DNA from: Plazaster borealis
Lineage: Eukaryota; Echinodermata; Asteroidea; Forcipulatida; Labidiasteridae
NCBI GenBank assembly: GCA_021014325.1
Contig: CM037472.1
Coordinates: forward strand, 16,291,063-16,355,062
Direction of reading: 5' to 3'
DNA: 64,000 bases
In this document: positions 12,839 to 24,640 of the stretch, piece by piece
How the letters are laid out: each line of letters begins with the position of its first letter
Position numbering within the stretch: position 1 is the stretch's first letter
Notes under the pieces: model-generated
Seen by the model: only the letters and a program-made list of their open reading frames with translations
Databases searched by the model: none
What the model was told of the DNA's origin: nothing
Made by a program: the position numbers and the translations under genes

Positions 12839-13609
12839 CTTTTGTGTTTTTGCCATAGCTCCAAGTGCCTTCACATTATGGTTGACATGCTTCCCTTCAT
12901 TGAGACACAGGTAGCAGACCGGCAGCTTACACAAGATGCAATACATGCTAAGATTCTCCTCGGTATGCTCGGTACATGTTGATGCTTTACCCGGCTGCTG
13001 CCCTTGTGCCTTAGCCCTGGCCTTGATCTTCCCCTTCACTGGTGGAATCAGGCTGTGCTTCGCCAGGGGGCCGCGGGCCGGATGGCAATTTTCACGGCAT
13101 CCTGTACAGTAAAACACCTCACACTGTTCGCAATAAACAGTCGCATCCTTTGCATCTCCCTCACAAAGTTCGCACTTGACCACGGAGTTCTTGGCCTGGC
13201 CAGCATACCGGGAAACAATGGCTTCTAAAACCCGGTTCCTCGGTAAGCTGAGAACGCCAGTTTCATCGAGATAAATAGAACGATGGCACTGCGGGCAGAT
13301 GATCCTGAGTGAATCTACGTGGATGGATGGGTAGCCTGCTCCACTTGCACTGGAGCTGTTGGAGGAGGAGCTGGCCGCACTTGCAGCGTATCCTGAGAAA
13401 CCGACCCCACTGTCGGCCTCGCTCAACCGGTCAGTTTCTCCATAATCCTGGTACTCGGGATGGCCATGGGTTTGGTGACTACCGTGGGTCGGGCCATTCG
13501 TTTGAAGAGAATGAGCGCAATTCAAACAAATATTGTGGGCGCACGGCAACATTATCGGTGCATTGTAAAGACCCCGACAAACAGGGCAAGAAAGCTCCTG
13601 TTCCATCAT
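12839..13609 (-). CDS. TRIM9: TRIM9/TRIM67-type E3 ubiquitin ligase, first coding exon (partial gene)
   Basis: Encodes the N-terminal RING and B-box part of a class I TRIM ubiquitin ligase, 257 codons here. The RING ligands are C8, C11, C23, H25, C28 and C31. A Ser- and Gly-rich insert follows, then C105-x2-C108. This split RING is typical of TRIM9/67. B-box 1 lies at about 146-185 and B-box 2 at 212-244, after which the exon ends in phase 0 with donor AAG|GTATGG at 12838. TRIM9 is a neuronal E3 acting at netrin/DCC-controlled SNARE and actin sites. The coiled coil, COS, FN3 and SPRY domains must lie in later exons. I chose the ATG pair at 13609/13606, which puts MEQEL just before the RING as in vertebrates. 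An in-frame ATG at 13690 would add 27 residues. TRIM9 and TRIM67 are usually one gene outside vertebrates, so the symbol is at family level. Confidence 0.9.
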
Positions 13610-14383
13610 GGCTGCAAGTGAAACTAGCCTCTCTCCTGTAACGTTAGACCTCAATTTCAAAAGTGTTAAATATTCTGAAATATTTTGCATGAATGATCTT
13701 GAATGGAATCAACTTATTATCATTTATATCAACCAAATTATTCTGCCTCAAAACAGAAACATAAGCATCGATGACAGTCACTCTGCACAGTCATTGAACA
13801 CACGGCGTGCCACTGCTGAAGGCTAATGAACTGACTCCGTGCGCCGTGCGTACGGTGTTGTCATGTCAAGCTGCAAAACGGCAATGATGTGACAACGGCA
13901 TTGTGTATCGATTTCTAGACTGGTGCACTTTTGCGTTTTGCCAATGCCACTGTATCTGCAAATTTCAATGGAGTCGAATGAGAAGAGACTGGAAGCCAGA
14001 TTATTATTTTCAGCGCATTGTTTTACGCATGCGCTCTTTTAATGAGACTAATCAATTTTCCTTCTGTTTAGGTACTGGAGTTTTTGAAAACACTATAATG
14101 TATTTGTTAAAAACTTTTTGGGTGTAAATCTTTACAAAATAGTTTAAAAAATTGTTGTCAATAAAATATTTGTTTTTTTTTAAGTACAGTTATTTCCCAA
14201 AATATCCACTTTTATAAAGTTTTAAATTATAATACATTTGGTTATTAGGCTGGAACACCCCTTAGCCATCATAGAACAGGCCATCTAGACTGGTAAATGG
14301 TCGCTAGTTCACTAGCAATGTAAACAGGTGTATTTTATGAATGGGGTGTACAGGTGCCGAACCACGATAACTTTGTGCACATA
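13610..14383. promoter_or_regulatory. TRIM9/67 upstream region; left half of an interrupted head-to-head promoter region
   Basis: A 774-bp stretch between the TRIM9/67 start and the transposon target site. No long frame belongs to a recognisable protein. A short GC-richer patch (13830-13900, several CG dinucleotides) could be the core promoter. I see no TATA box I would trust. Before the insertion this would have been continuous with 31596-31759. Confidence 0.45.
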
Positions 14384-14391
14384 AGCAAAAC
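14384..14391 (+). repeat. Target-site duplication, left copy (AGCAAAAC)
   Basis: Eight bases directly abutting the left terminus. The identical octamer abuts the right terminus at 31588-31595. Confidence 0.85.
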
Positions 14392-14995
14392 ACCGAGCTG
14401 AAGCTAGCACAGTATTGGGCCCGAAATAGCCAGCCGCGTACTCCCGAAAAAGCCAGCCGCGTATTCAGAAAATAGAACACATACAGTACAGGGAGGTGAC
14501 AAAATTATCTCATTTTGCTCGATTCAGAACAAATCCGTTATTTTAATCGAACGAATTCTGAAATATAAGCCACGACATACCAATTTGTTCTTGATAATAT
14601 GACAATTTAGTAACTATAAATGATTCTAAAGCAAAAAGCAAAGAAGAATTAATTACAAAAACGTAAAACGAGCCGCAAAAAACCGAGGCAAAGTTCGAGT
14701 CATCTTGTTTGCATAATGTCATAAAATACACTGTTTAAATACAAAACCATAATTTGAAAAGAATTTGTACCCTTTGTTATGAAAATAAATTGCCTTTTTA
14801 GTCCTGAATCTTGAAGACTGATAAACTAGGAATATAAAATAGCGAAGCGTGAAAATTTGGTCCACTAATTAGTGGTTAATTAACCACAGTATTATATGCC
14901 ATTTTCAATAAAAATGCGCACATTGCATAGGTGGTTGACTTAACAACCATTTTGAAAAGAATTTGTCCCCTTCGTTATGATAAAAAATTGCTTTT
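14392..14995 (-). repeat. Left terminal inverted repeat of the 17-kb element
   Basis: The reverse complement of this segment aligns along its length with 30952-31587, with scattered substitutions and small indels. It contains two subterminal 21-bp near-identical direct repeats (14420-14440 and 14443-14463, core AGCCAGCCGCGTA) and a double palindrome, CCACTAATTAGTGG overlapping GGTTAATTAACC, at about 14863-14888. Its inner end fuses directly to the satellite monomer at the TTACAGAG motif. Confidence 0.88.
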
Positions 14996-17087
14996 ACAGA
15001 GTTCTAGTTTGCACCAGCAGCACCGTCAAGGATGCCCCCCTAAAAGTATTCGAGGAGATCCGGCGCTTAAAAAACGTTTTGAAATTAGACATATTAAAAA
15101 TATATACAAGGCCTTGTAGATATTTTAATATTTGGGTCAAACAAGTTATGCTTTTATACGGTTTTCGGCTGTACAAAAAAGATATATCCAACAAAGAGCG
15201 TTTCTGTGTGGGAAAAAGCTCCATTCTCAAAACTGGGTGAATTAGCCATTTTTCGCCAAAAAGCGAGGCCATTTTCTCAGCTCAAAGAACACCCATTTCT
15301 CCTCGAATAAATTAGTTACAGAGTTCTAGTTTGCACCAGCAGCACTGTCGAGTATGCCCCCTAAAAGTATTCGCGGAGATCCGTCGCTTAAAAAATATTT
15401 TGAAAATTAAACAAAGAGAAATGAATCTTTAACGGCGGAGATTTATGTGCAGTTGACCCGTGTGAGGGCGGTATGTTACTTTAACGGTGGTCATTTTATG
15501 CATAGCGGACAATAGCGTGAGGGCGGTATGTTACTTTAACGGTAGTGATATAATGTCTAGCGGATTCGTGTGAGGGCGGTATGTTACTTTAACGGTGGCG
15601 ATATAATGTCAACAAGGCTTGTAGATATTTTAATATAATTAGGTCAAACAAGTTATGCTTTTATACGGTTTTCGGCTGTACAAAACAGATAGATTAGGAT
15701 CCAACAAAGAGCGTTTCTGTGTGGGAAAAAGCTCCATTCTCAAAACTGGGTGAATTAGCAATTTTTCGCCAAAAAGCGACGCCATTTTCACTGCCCAAAG
15801 ATCACCCATTTCGTCTTTGAACAAATTAGTTACAGAGTTCTAGTTCGCACCAGCAGCACCGTCGAGGATGCCCCTATTAGTATTCGCGGAGATCCGGCGC
15901 TTAAAAAATATTTTGAAAATTAGACAAAGAGAAATGGGTACCGTAATATTATTAAGGTGCCCATAATAATAATCTTTAACGGTGGAGATTTATGTGCAGT
16001 TGACTCGTGTGAGGGCGGTATGTTACTTTAACGGTGGTCACTTTATGCCCAGTGGACAAGTGTGAGGGCGGTATGTTACTTTAACGGTGGCAATTTATGT
16101 CTAGCGGACACGTGTGAGGGCTGTATGTTACTTAAACGGTGGTGATATAATGTCTAGCGGACACGTGTGAGGGCGGTATGTTACTTTAACGGTGGCGATA
16201 TTATAATGTCTACAAGGCTATAAGCCTTGTAGATATTTTGACATTTGGGTCAAACAAGTTATGCTTTTATACGGTTTTCGGCTGTACAAAAAAGATAGAT
16301 TACGATCCAACAAAGAGCGTTTCTGTGTGGGAAAAAGCTCCATTCTCAAAACTGGGTGAATTAGCCATTTTTCGCCAAAACAACGAGGCTATTTTCTCTA
16401 CCCAAAGAACACCCATTTCTCCTCGAATAAAGTAGTTACAGAGTACTAGTTTGCACCAGCAGCACCGTCGAGGATGCCCCCTAAAAGTATTCGCAGAGAT
16501 CCGGTGCTTAAAAAATGTTTTGAAAATTAGACATTAACAATATCTACAAGGCCTTGTAGATATTTTAATATTTGGGTCAAACAAGTTATGCTTTTATACG
16601 GTTTTCGGCTGTACAAAAAAGATAGATTAGGATCCGACAAAGAGCGTTTCTGTGTGGGAAAAAGCTCCATTCTCAAAACTGGGTGAATTAGCCATTTTTC
16701 GCCAAAAAGCGAGGCCATTTTCTCTGCCCAAAGAACACCCATTTCTCCTGGAATAAATTAGTAACAAGAGTACTAGTTTGCACAAGCAGCACCGTCGAGT
16801 ATGCCTCCTAATAGTATTCGCGGAGATTCGGCGCTTAAAAAATATTCTGAAAATTAGACAAAGAAAAATGGGTACCGTAATATTATTACGGTGCCCATAA
16901 TAATAATCTTTAACGGTGGAGATTTATGTGCAGTTGGCTCGTGTGAGGGCGGTATGTTACTTTAACGGTGGCAATTAATGTCTAGCGGACACGTGTGAGG
17001 GCGGTATGTTACTTTAACGGTGGCAATTTATGTCTAGCGGACACGTGTGAGGGTTGTATGTTACTTTAACGGTGGTGATTTAATGTC
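14994..17087 (-). repeat. Satellite array B, first block (minus orientation, ~4 units)
   Basis: Diverged relatives of the contig 1 monomer, running in the opposite orientation. Core copies (CACCCATTTCTC-type landmarks) fall near 15290, 15805, 16410 and 16740. Units vary in length because the number of ~50-bp subrepeats carrying GGCGGTATGTTACTTTAACG varies from none to four. Confidence 0.93.
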
Positions 17088-17089
17088 TT

Positions 17090-20000
17090 TTATGGAGCTT
17101 TAATGGAGCTTTTTCCCACACAGAAACGCTCTTTGTCGGATCCTAATCTATCTTTTTTGTACAGCCGAAAACCATATCAAAGCATAACTTGTTTGGCCCA
17201 AATATTTAAATATCTACAAGGCTTATAGCCTTGTTTGTAGACATTACATCGCCACCGTTAAAGTAACATACCGTCCGCACACGTGTCCGCTAGACATTAT
17301 ATCACCACCGTTAAAGTAACATACAGCCCTCACACTTGTCCGCTAGACATAAATCGCCACCGTTAAAGTAACATACCGCCCTCACACTTGTCCACTAGGC
17401 ATAAAATGACCACCGTTAAAGTAACATGTATACCGTCCTCACACGGGTCAACTGCACATTAATCTCCGCCGTTAAAGATTATTATTAGTGGGCTCCGTAA
17501 TATATTACGGTGCCCATTTCTCTTTGTTTTATTTTCAAAATATTTTTTAAGCGCCGGATCTCCGCGAATACTTTTAGGGGGCATACTCGACGGTGCTGCT
17601 GGTGCAAACTAGAACTCTGTAACTAATTTATTCCAGGAGAAATGGGTGTTCTTTGGGCAGAGAAAATGGCCTCGCTTTTTGGCGAGAAATGGCTAATTCA
17701 CCCAGTTTTGAGAATGGAGCTTTTTCCCACACAGAAACGCTCTTTGTTGGATCCTAATCTATTATTTTTGCAAACTAGAACTCTGTAACTAATTTATTTC
17801 AAGAAAAATGGGTGTTCTTTGGGCAGAGAAAATGGCCTTACTTTTTAGCGAAAAATGGCTAATTCACCCAGTTTTGAGAATGGAGTTTTTTTCCCCCACA
17901 AAAACGCTCTTTGTTGGATCCTAATCTATCTTTTTTGTACAGCCGAAAACCGTATAAAAGCATAACTTGTTTGACCCAAATGTTAAAATATCTACAGGGC
18001 TATAGCCTTGTAGACATTATATCACCACCGTTAAAGTAACATACAGCCCTCACACATGTCCGCTAGACATAAATCGCCACCGTTAAAGTAACATACAGCC
18101 CTCACACGTGCCCGCTAAACATAAATCGCCACCGTTAAAGTAACATACCGCCCTCACACTTGTCCACGAGGCATAAAATGACCACCGTTAAAGTAACATA
18201 CCGCCCTCACACGGGTCAACTGCACATAAATCTCCACCGTTAAAGATTATTAATAGTGGGCTCCGTAATAATATTACGGTGCCCATTTCTTTTTGTCTAA
18301 TTTTCAAAACATTTTTTAAGCGCCGGATCTCCGCGAATACTTTTAGGGGGCATCCTCGACGGTGCTGCTGGTGCAAACTAGAACTCTGTAACTAATTTAT
18401 TCCAGGAGAAATGGGTGTTCTTTGGGCAGAAAAAAATAGCGTCGCTTTTTGGCGGAAAATGGCTAATTCACCCAGTTTTGTGAATGGAGCTTTTTCCCAC
18501 ACAGAAACGCTCTTTGTTGGATCCTAATCTATCTTTTTTGTACAGCCGAAAACCGTATAAAAGCATAACTTGTTTGACCCAAATATTGAATTATGTACAA
18601 GGCCTTGTAGATATTTTTAATATGTCTAATTTTCAAAACATTTTTTAAGCGCCGGATCTCCGCGAATACTTATAGGGGGCATCCTCGACGGTGCTGCTGG
18701 TGCAAACTAGAACTCTGTAACTAATTTATTCCAGGAGAAATGGGTGATCTTTGGGCAGAGAAAATGGCCTCGCTTTTTGGCGAAGCATGGCTAATTCACC
18801 CAGCTTTGAGAATGGAGCTTTTTCTAACACAGAAACGCTCTTTGTTGGATCCTAATCTATCCTTTTTGTACAGCCGAAAACCGTATAAAAGCATAACTTG
18901 TTTGACCCAAATATTAAAATATACAAGCCTTGTAGACATTATATCGCCACCGTTAAAGTAACATACCGCCCTCACACCTGTCCGCTAGACATAAATCGCC
19001 ACCGTTAAAGTAACATACCGCCCCCACACTTGTCCACTAGGCATAAAATGACCACCGTTAAAGTAACATACCGCCCTCACATGGGTCAATTGCACATTAA
19101 TCTCCGCCGTTAAAGATTATTATTAGTGGGCTCCGTAATAATATTACGGTGCCCATTTCTCTTTGTCTAATTTTCAAAATATTTTTTAAGCGCCGGATCT
19201 CCGCGAATACTATTAGAGGGCATACTCGACGGTGCTGCTGGTGCAAACTAGAACTCTGTAACTAATTTATTCTAGGAGAAATGGGTGTTCTTTGGGCAGA
19301 GAAAATGGCCTCGCTTTTTGGCGAAAAATGGCTAATTCACCCAGTTTTGAGAATGGAGCTTTTTCCCACACAGAAACGCTCTTTGTTGGATCCTAATCTA
19401 TCTTTTTTGCAAACTAGAACTCTGTAACTAATTTATTTCAGGAGAAATGGGTGTTCTTTGGGCAGAGAAAATGGCCTTGCTTTTTGGCGAAAAATGGCTA
19501 ATTCACCCAGTTTTGAGAATGGAGCTTTTTCCCACACAGAAATGCTCTTTGTTGGATCCTAATCTATCTTTTTTGTACAGCCGAAAACCGTATAAAAGCA
19601 TAACTTGTTTGACACAAATGTTAAAATATCTACAGGGCTATAGCCTTGTAGACATTATATCACCACTGTTAAAGTAACATACAGCCCTCACACATGTCCG
19701 CTAGACATAAATCGCCACCGTTAAAGTAACATACAGCCCTCACACGTGTCCGCTAGACATAAATCGCCACCGTTAAAGTAACATACCGCCCTCACACTTG
19801 TCCACTAGGCATAAAATGACCACCGTTAAAGTAACATACCGCCCTCACATGGGTCAACTGCACATAAATCGTACCGTTAAAGATTATTATTAGTGGGCTC
19901 CGTAAATATTACGGTGCCCATTTCTTTTTGTCTAATTTTCAAAACATTTTTTAAGCGCCGGATCTCCGCGAATACTTTTAGGGGGCATCCTCGACGGTGC

Positions 20001-23000
20001 TGCTGGTGCAAACTAGAACTCTGTAACTGATTTATTCGAGGAGAAATGGGTGTTCTTTGGGCAGAAAAAATAGCGTCGCTTTTAGGCGGGTAATTCACCC
20101 AGTTTTGAGAATGGAGCTTTTTCCCACACATAAACGCTCTTTGTTGGATCCTAATCTATCTTTTTTGTACAGCCGAAAACCGTATAAAAGCATAACTTGT
20201 TTGACCCAAATATTCAAATATCTACAAGGCCTTGTAGATATTTTTAATATGTCTAATTTTCAAAACATTTTGTAAGCGCCGGATCTCCGCCAATACTTTT
20301 AGGGGGGCATACTCGACGGTGCTGCTGGTGCAAACTAGAACTCTGTAACTAATTTATTCGAGGAGAAATAGGTGTTCTTTGGGCAGAGAAAATGGCCTTG
20401 CTTTTTGGCGATAAATGGCTAATTCACCCGGTTTTGAGAATGGAGCTTTTTCCCACACAGAAACGCTCTTTGTTGGATCATAATCTATCTTTTTTGTACA
20501 GCCGAAAACCGTATTAAAGCATAACTTGTTTGACCCAAATGTTAAAATATCTACAGGGCTATAGCCTTGTAGACATTATATCACCACCGTTAAAGTAACA
20601 TACAGCCCTCACACATGTCCGCTAGACATAAATCGCCACCGTTAAAGTAACATATTACCGCCCTCACACTTGTCCACTAGGCATAAAATGACCACCGTTA
20701 AAGTAACATACCACCCTCACATGGGTCAACTGCACATAAATCGTACCGTTAAAGATTATTATTAGTGGGCTCCGTAAAAATATTACGGTGCCCATTTCTT
20801 TTTGTCTAATTTTCAAAACATTTTTTAAGCGCCAGATCTCCGCGAATACTTTTAGGGGGCATCCTTGACGGTGCTGCTGGTGCAAACTAGAACTCTGTAA
20901 CTGATTTATTCGAGGAGAAATGGGTGTTCTTTGGGCTGAAAAAATAGCGTCGCTTTTTGGCGGGTAATTCACCCAGTTTTGAGAATGGAGCTTTTTCCCA
21001 CACAGAAACGCTCTTTGTTGGATCCTAATCTATCTTTTTTGTACAGCCGAAAACCGTATAAAAGCATAACTTGTTTGACCCAAATATTCAAATATCTACA
21101 AGGCCTTGTAGATATTTTTAATAGGCCTATGTCTAATTTTCAAAACATTTTGTAAGCGCCGGATCTCCGCCAATACTTTTAGGGGGCATACTCGACGGTG
21201 CTGCTGGTGCAAACTAGAACTCTGTAACTAATTTATTCCAGGAGAAATAGGTGTTCTTTGGGCAGAGAAAATGGCCTCGCTTTTTGGCGATAAATAGCTA
21301 ATTCACCCAGTTTTGAGAATGGAGCTTTTTCCCACACAGAAACGCTCTTTGTTGGATCCTAATCTATCTTTTTTGTACAGCCGAAAACCGTATAAAAGCA
21401 TAACTTGTTTGACCGAAATATTAAAATATCTACAAGGCCTTGTAGATATTTTTAATAATGTCTAATTTTCAAAACATTTTTTAAGCGCCGGATCTCCGCG
21501 AGTACTTTTAGGGGGCATCGTCGACGGTGCTGCTGGTGCAAACTAGAACTCTGTAACTGATTTATTCGAGGAGAAATGGGTGATCTTTGGGTAAAGAAAT
21601 TGGCGTCGCTTTTTGGCGAAAAATGGCTAATTCACCCAGTTTTGGGAATGAAGCTTTTTCCAACACAGAAACGCTCTTTGTTGGATCCTAATCTATCTTT
21701 TTTGTACAGCCGAAAACCGTATAAAAGCATAACTTGTTTGACCCAAATATTAAAATATCTACAAGCCTTGTAGACATTATATCGCCACCGTTAAAGTAAC
21801 ATACCGCCCTCACACGTGTCCGCTAGACATAAATCGCCACCGTTAAAGTAACATACCGCCCTCACACTTGTCCACTAGGCATAAAATGACCACCGTTAAA
21901 GTAACATACCGCCCTCACATGGGTCAACTGCACATAAATCGTACCGTTAAAGATTATTATTAGTGGGCTCCGTAAAAATATTACGGTGCCCATTTCTTTT
22001 TGTCTAATTTTCAAAACATTTTTTAAGCGCCAGATCTCCGCGAATACTTTTAGGGGGCATCCTTGACGGTGCTGCTGGTGCAAACTAGAACTCTGTAACT
22101 GATTTATTCGAGGAGAAATGGGTGTTCTTTGGGCAGAAAAAATAGCGTCGCTTTTAGGCGGGTAATTCACCCAGTTTTGAGAATGGAGCTTTTTCCCACA
22201 CAGAAACGCTCTTTGTTGGATCCTAATCTATCTTTTTTGTACAGCCAAAAACCGTATAAAAGCATAACTTGTTTGACCCAAATATTAAAATATCTACAAG
22301 GCCTTGTAGATATTTTTAATATGTCTAATTTTCAAAACATTTTGTAAGCGCCGGATCTCCGCCAATACTTTTAGGGGGGCATACTCGACGGTGCTGCTGG
22401 TGCAAACTAGAACTCTGTAACTAATTTATTCCGGGAGAAATAGGTGTTCTTTGGGTAGAGAAAATGGCCTCGCTTTATGGCGATAAATGGCTAATTCACC
22501 CGGTTTTGAGAATGGAGCTTTTTCCCACACAGAAACGCTCTTTGTTGGATCCTAATCTATCTTTTTTGTACAGCCGAAAACCGTATAAAAGCATAACTTG
22601 TTTGACCCAAATGTTAAAATATCTACAGGGCTATAGCCTTGTAGACATTATATCACCACCGTTATAGTAACATACAGCCCTCACACATGTCCGCTAGACA
22701 TAAATTGCCACCGTTAAAGTAACATACAGCCCTCACACGTGTCCGCTAGACATAAATCGCCATCGTTAAAGTAACATACCGCCCTCACACTTGTACACTA
22801 GGCATAAAATGACCACCGTTAAAGTAACATACCGCCCTCACATGGGTCAACTGCACATAAATCGTACCGTTAAAGATTATTATTAGTGGGCTCCGTAAAA
22901 ATATTACGGTGCCCATTTCTTTTTGTCTAATTTTCAAAACATTTTTTAAGCGCCAGATCTCCGCAAATACTTTTAGGGGGCATCCTCAACGGTGCTGCTG

Positions 23001-24030
23001 GTACAAACCAGAACTCTGTAACTAATTTATTCGAGGAGAAATGGGTAATCTTTGGGCATATAAAATGGCCTCGCTTTTTGGCGAAAATGGCTAATTCACC
23101 AGTTTTGAGAATGGAGCTTTTTCCCACACAGAAATGCTCTTTGTTGGATCCTAATCTATCCTTTTTGTACAGCCGAAAACCGTATAAAAGCATAACTTGT
23201 TTGACCCAAATATTAAAATATCTACAAGCCTTGTAGACATTATATCGCCACCGTTAAAGTAACATACCGCCCTCACAAGTATCCGCTAGACATTATATCA
23301 CCACCGTTAAAATAACATACAGCCCTCACACGTGTCCGCTAGACATAAATTAACATCGTTAAAGTAACATACAGCCCTCACACCTGTCCGCTAGACATAA
23401 ATCGCCACCGTTAAAGTAACATACCGCCCTCACACTTGTCCACTAGGCATAAAATGACCACCGTTAAAGTAATATACTGCCCTCACACGGGTCAATTGCA
23501 CATTAATCTCCGCCGTTAAAGATTATTATTAGTGGGTTCCGTAATAATATTACGGTGCCCATTTCTCTTTGTTTAATTTTCAAAATATTTTTTAAGCGCC
23601 GGATCTCCGCCAATACTTTTAGGGGGCATACTCGACGGTGCTGCTGGTGCAAACTAGAACTCTGTAACTAATTTATTCCAGGAGAAATGGGTGTTCTTTG
23701 GGCACAAAAAATGGCATCGCTTTTTGGCGAAGCATGGCTAATTCACCCAGTTTTGAAAATACAGCTTTTCCCATACAGAAAGGGTCTTTGTTGGATCCTA
23801 ATCTATCTTTTTTGTACAGCCGAAAACCGTCTCAGAGCATAAAGGGGTGTTCTTTGGGCAGAGAAAATGGCCTCGCTTTTTGGCGAAAAATGGCTAATTC
23901 ACCCGGTTTTCAGAATGGAGCTTTTCCCACACAGAAACGCTCTTTGTTGGATCCTAATCTACCTTTTTTGTACAGCCGAAAACCGGAGAAAAGTATAACT
24001 TGTTTGACCCAAATATTAAAATATGTACAA
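17090..24030 (+). repeat. Satellite array B, second block (plus orientation, ~16 units)
   Basis: About 16 core copies in forward orientation, marked by GAGAAATGGGTGTTCTTTGG-like landmarks at about 17640, 17807, 18407, 18736, 19278, 19443, 20045, 20364, 20918, 21242, 21572, 22116, 22436, 23038, 23685 and 23844. Long and short units mix. Short units join through the palindrome CTACAAGGCCTTGTAG and lack the ~50-bp subrepeats. Long units carry up to five. Blocks near 20664-20972 and 21862-22170 are almost identical, giving a higher-order period of about 1198 bp. Confidence 0.93.
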
Positions 24031-24640
24031 TGCCTTGTAGAAATTCTAATATCTCGGTCAAACAAGTATTGGTTCTAGACGGTTTTCGGCTGTGCAAAAA
24101 TGATGGACCGGGATTCCACGAAGACCCTTTCTGTGTGTGAAAAAGTTCAAATCTCAAATCTGGGTGAATTAGCCATTTTTCGCCAAAAAAGCGACGCCGT
24201 TTTGTTTTTTCAAAGAACACCAATTTCTCCTCGAATAAATTAGTTACAGAGTTCTAGTTTGGACCAGCAGCATCCTTGAAGATGACCGCAAAAATTATTC
24301 TAAGAGATCCGGCACTTAAAACATGTTTTGAAAATGAGACATATTATTAAAAATACCTACAAGGCCTTGTAGATATTTTAACATTTGGGTCAAACAAGTT
24401 ATGCTTTTATACGGTTTTCGGCTGTACAAAAAAAGATAGATTAGGATCCAACAAAGACCCTTTCTGTGTGGGAAAAAGCTGTATTCTCAAAACTGGGTGA
24501 ATTAGCCATTTTTCGCCAAAAAGCGATGCCATTTTCTGTGCCCAAAGAACACCCATTTCTCCTCGAAAAATTTAGTTACAGAGTTCTAGTTTGGACCAGC
24601 AGCACCGTCGAGGATGCCCTTCCAAAAGTATTTGCGGATT
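24031..24640 (-). repeat. Satellite array B, third block (minus orientation, ~2 units)
   Basis: Orientation flips back at about 24031, where the plus-strand CAAATATTAAAATATGTACA meets its inverted counterpart. Two more diverged units follow, and the homology ends at about 24640 inside the CACCGTCGAGGATGCC segment. Confidence 0.88.

Noticed and set aside
13004..13641. Plus-strand frames opposite the TRIM9/67 exon
   Set aside because: They are antisense shadows of a clearly conserved RING/B-box exon.
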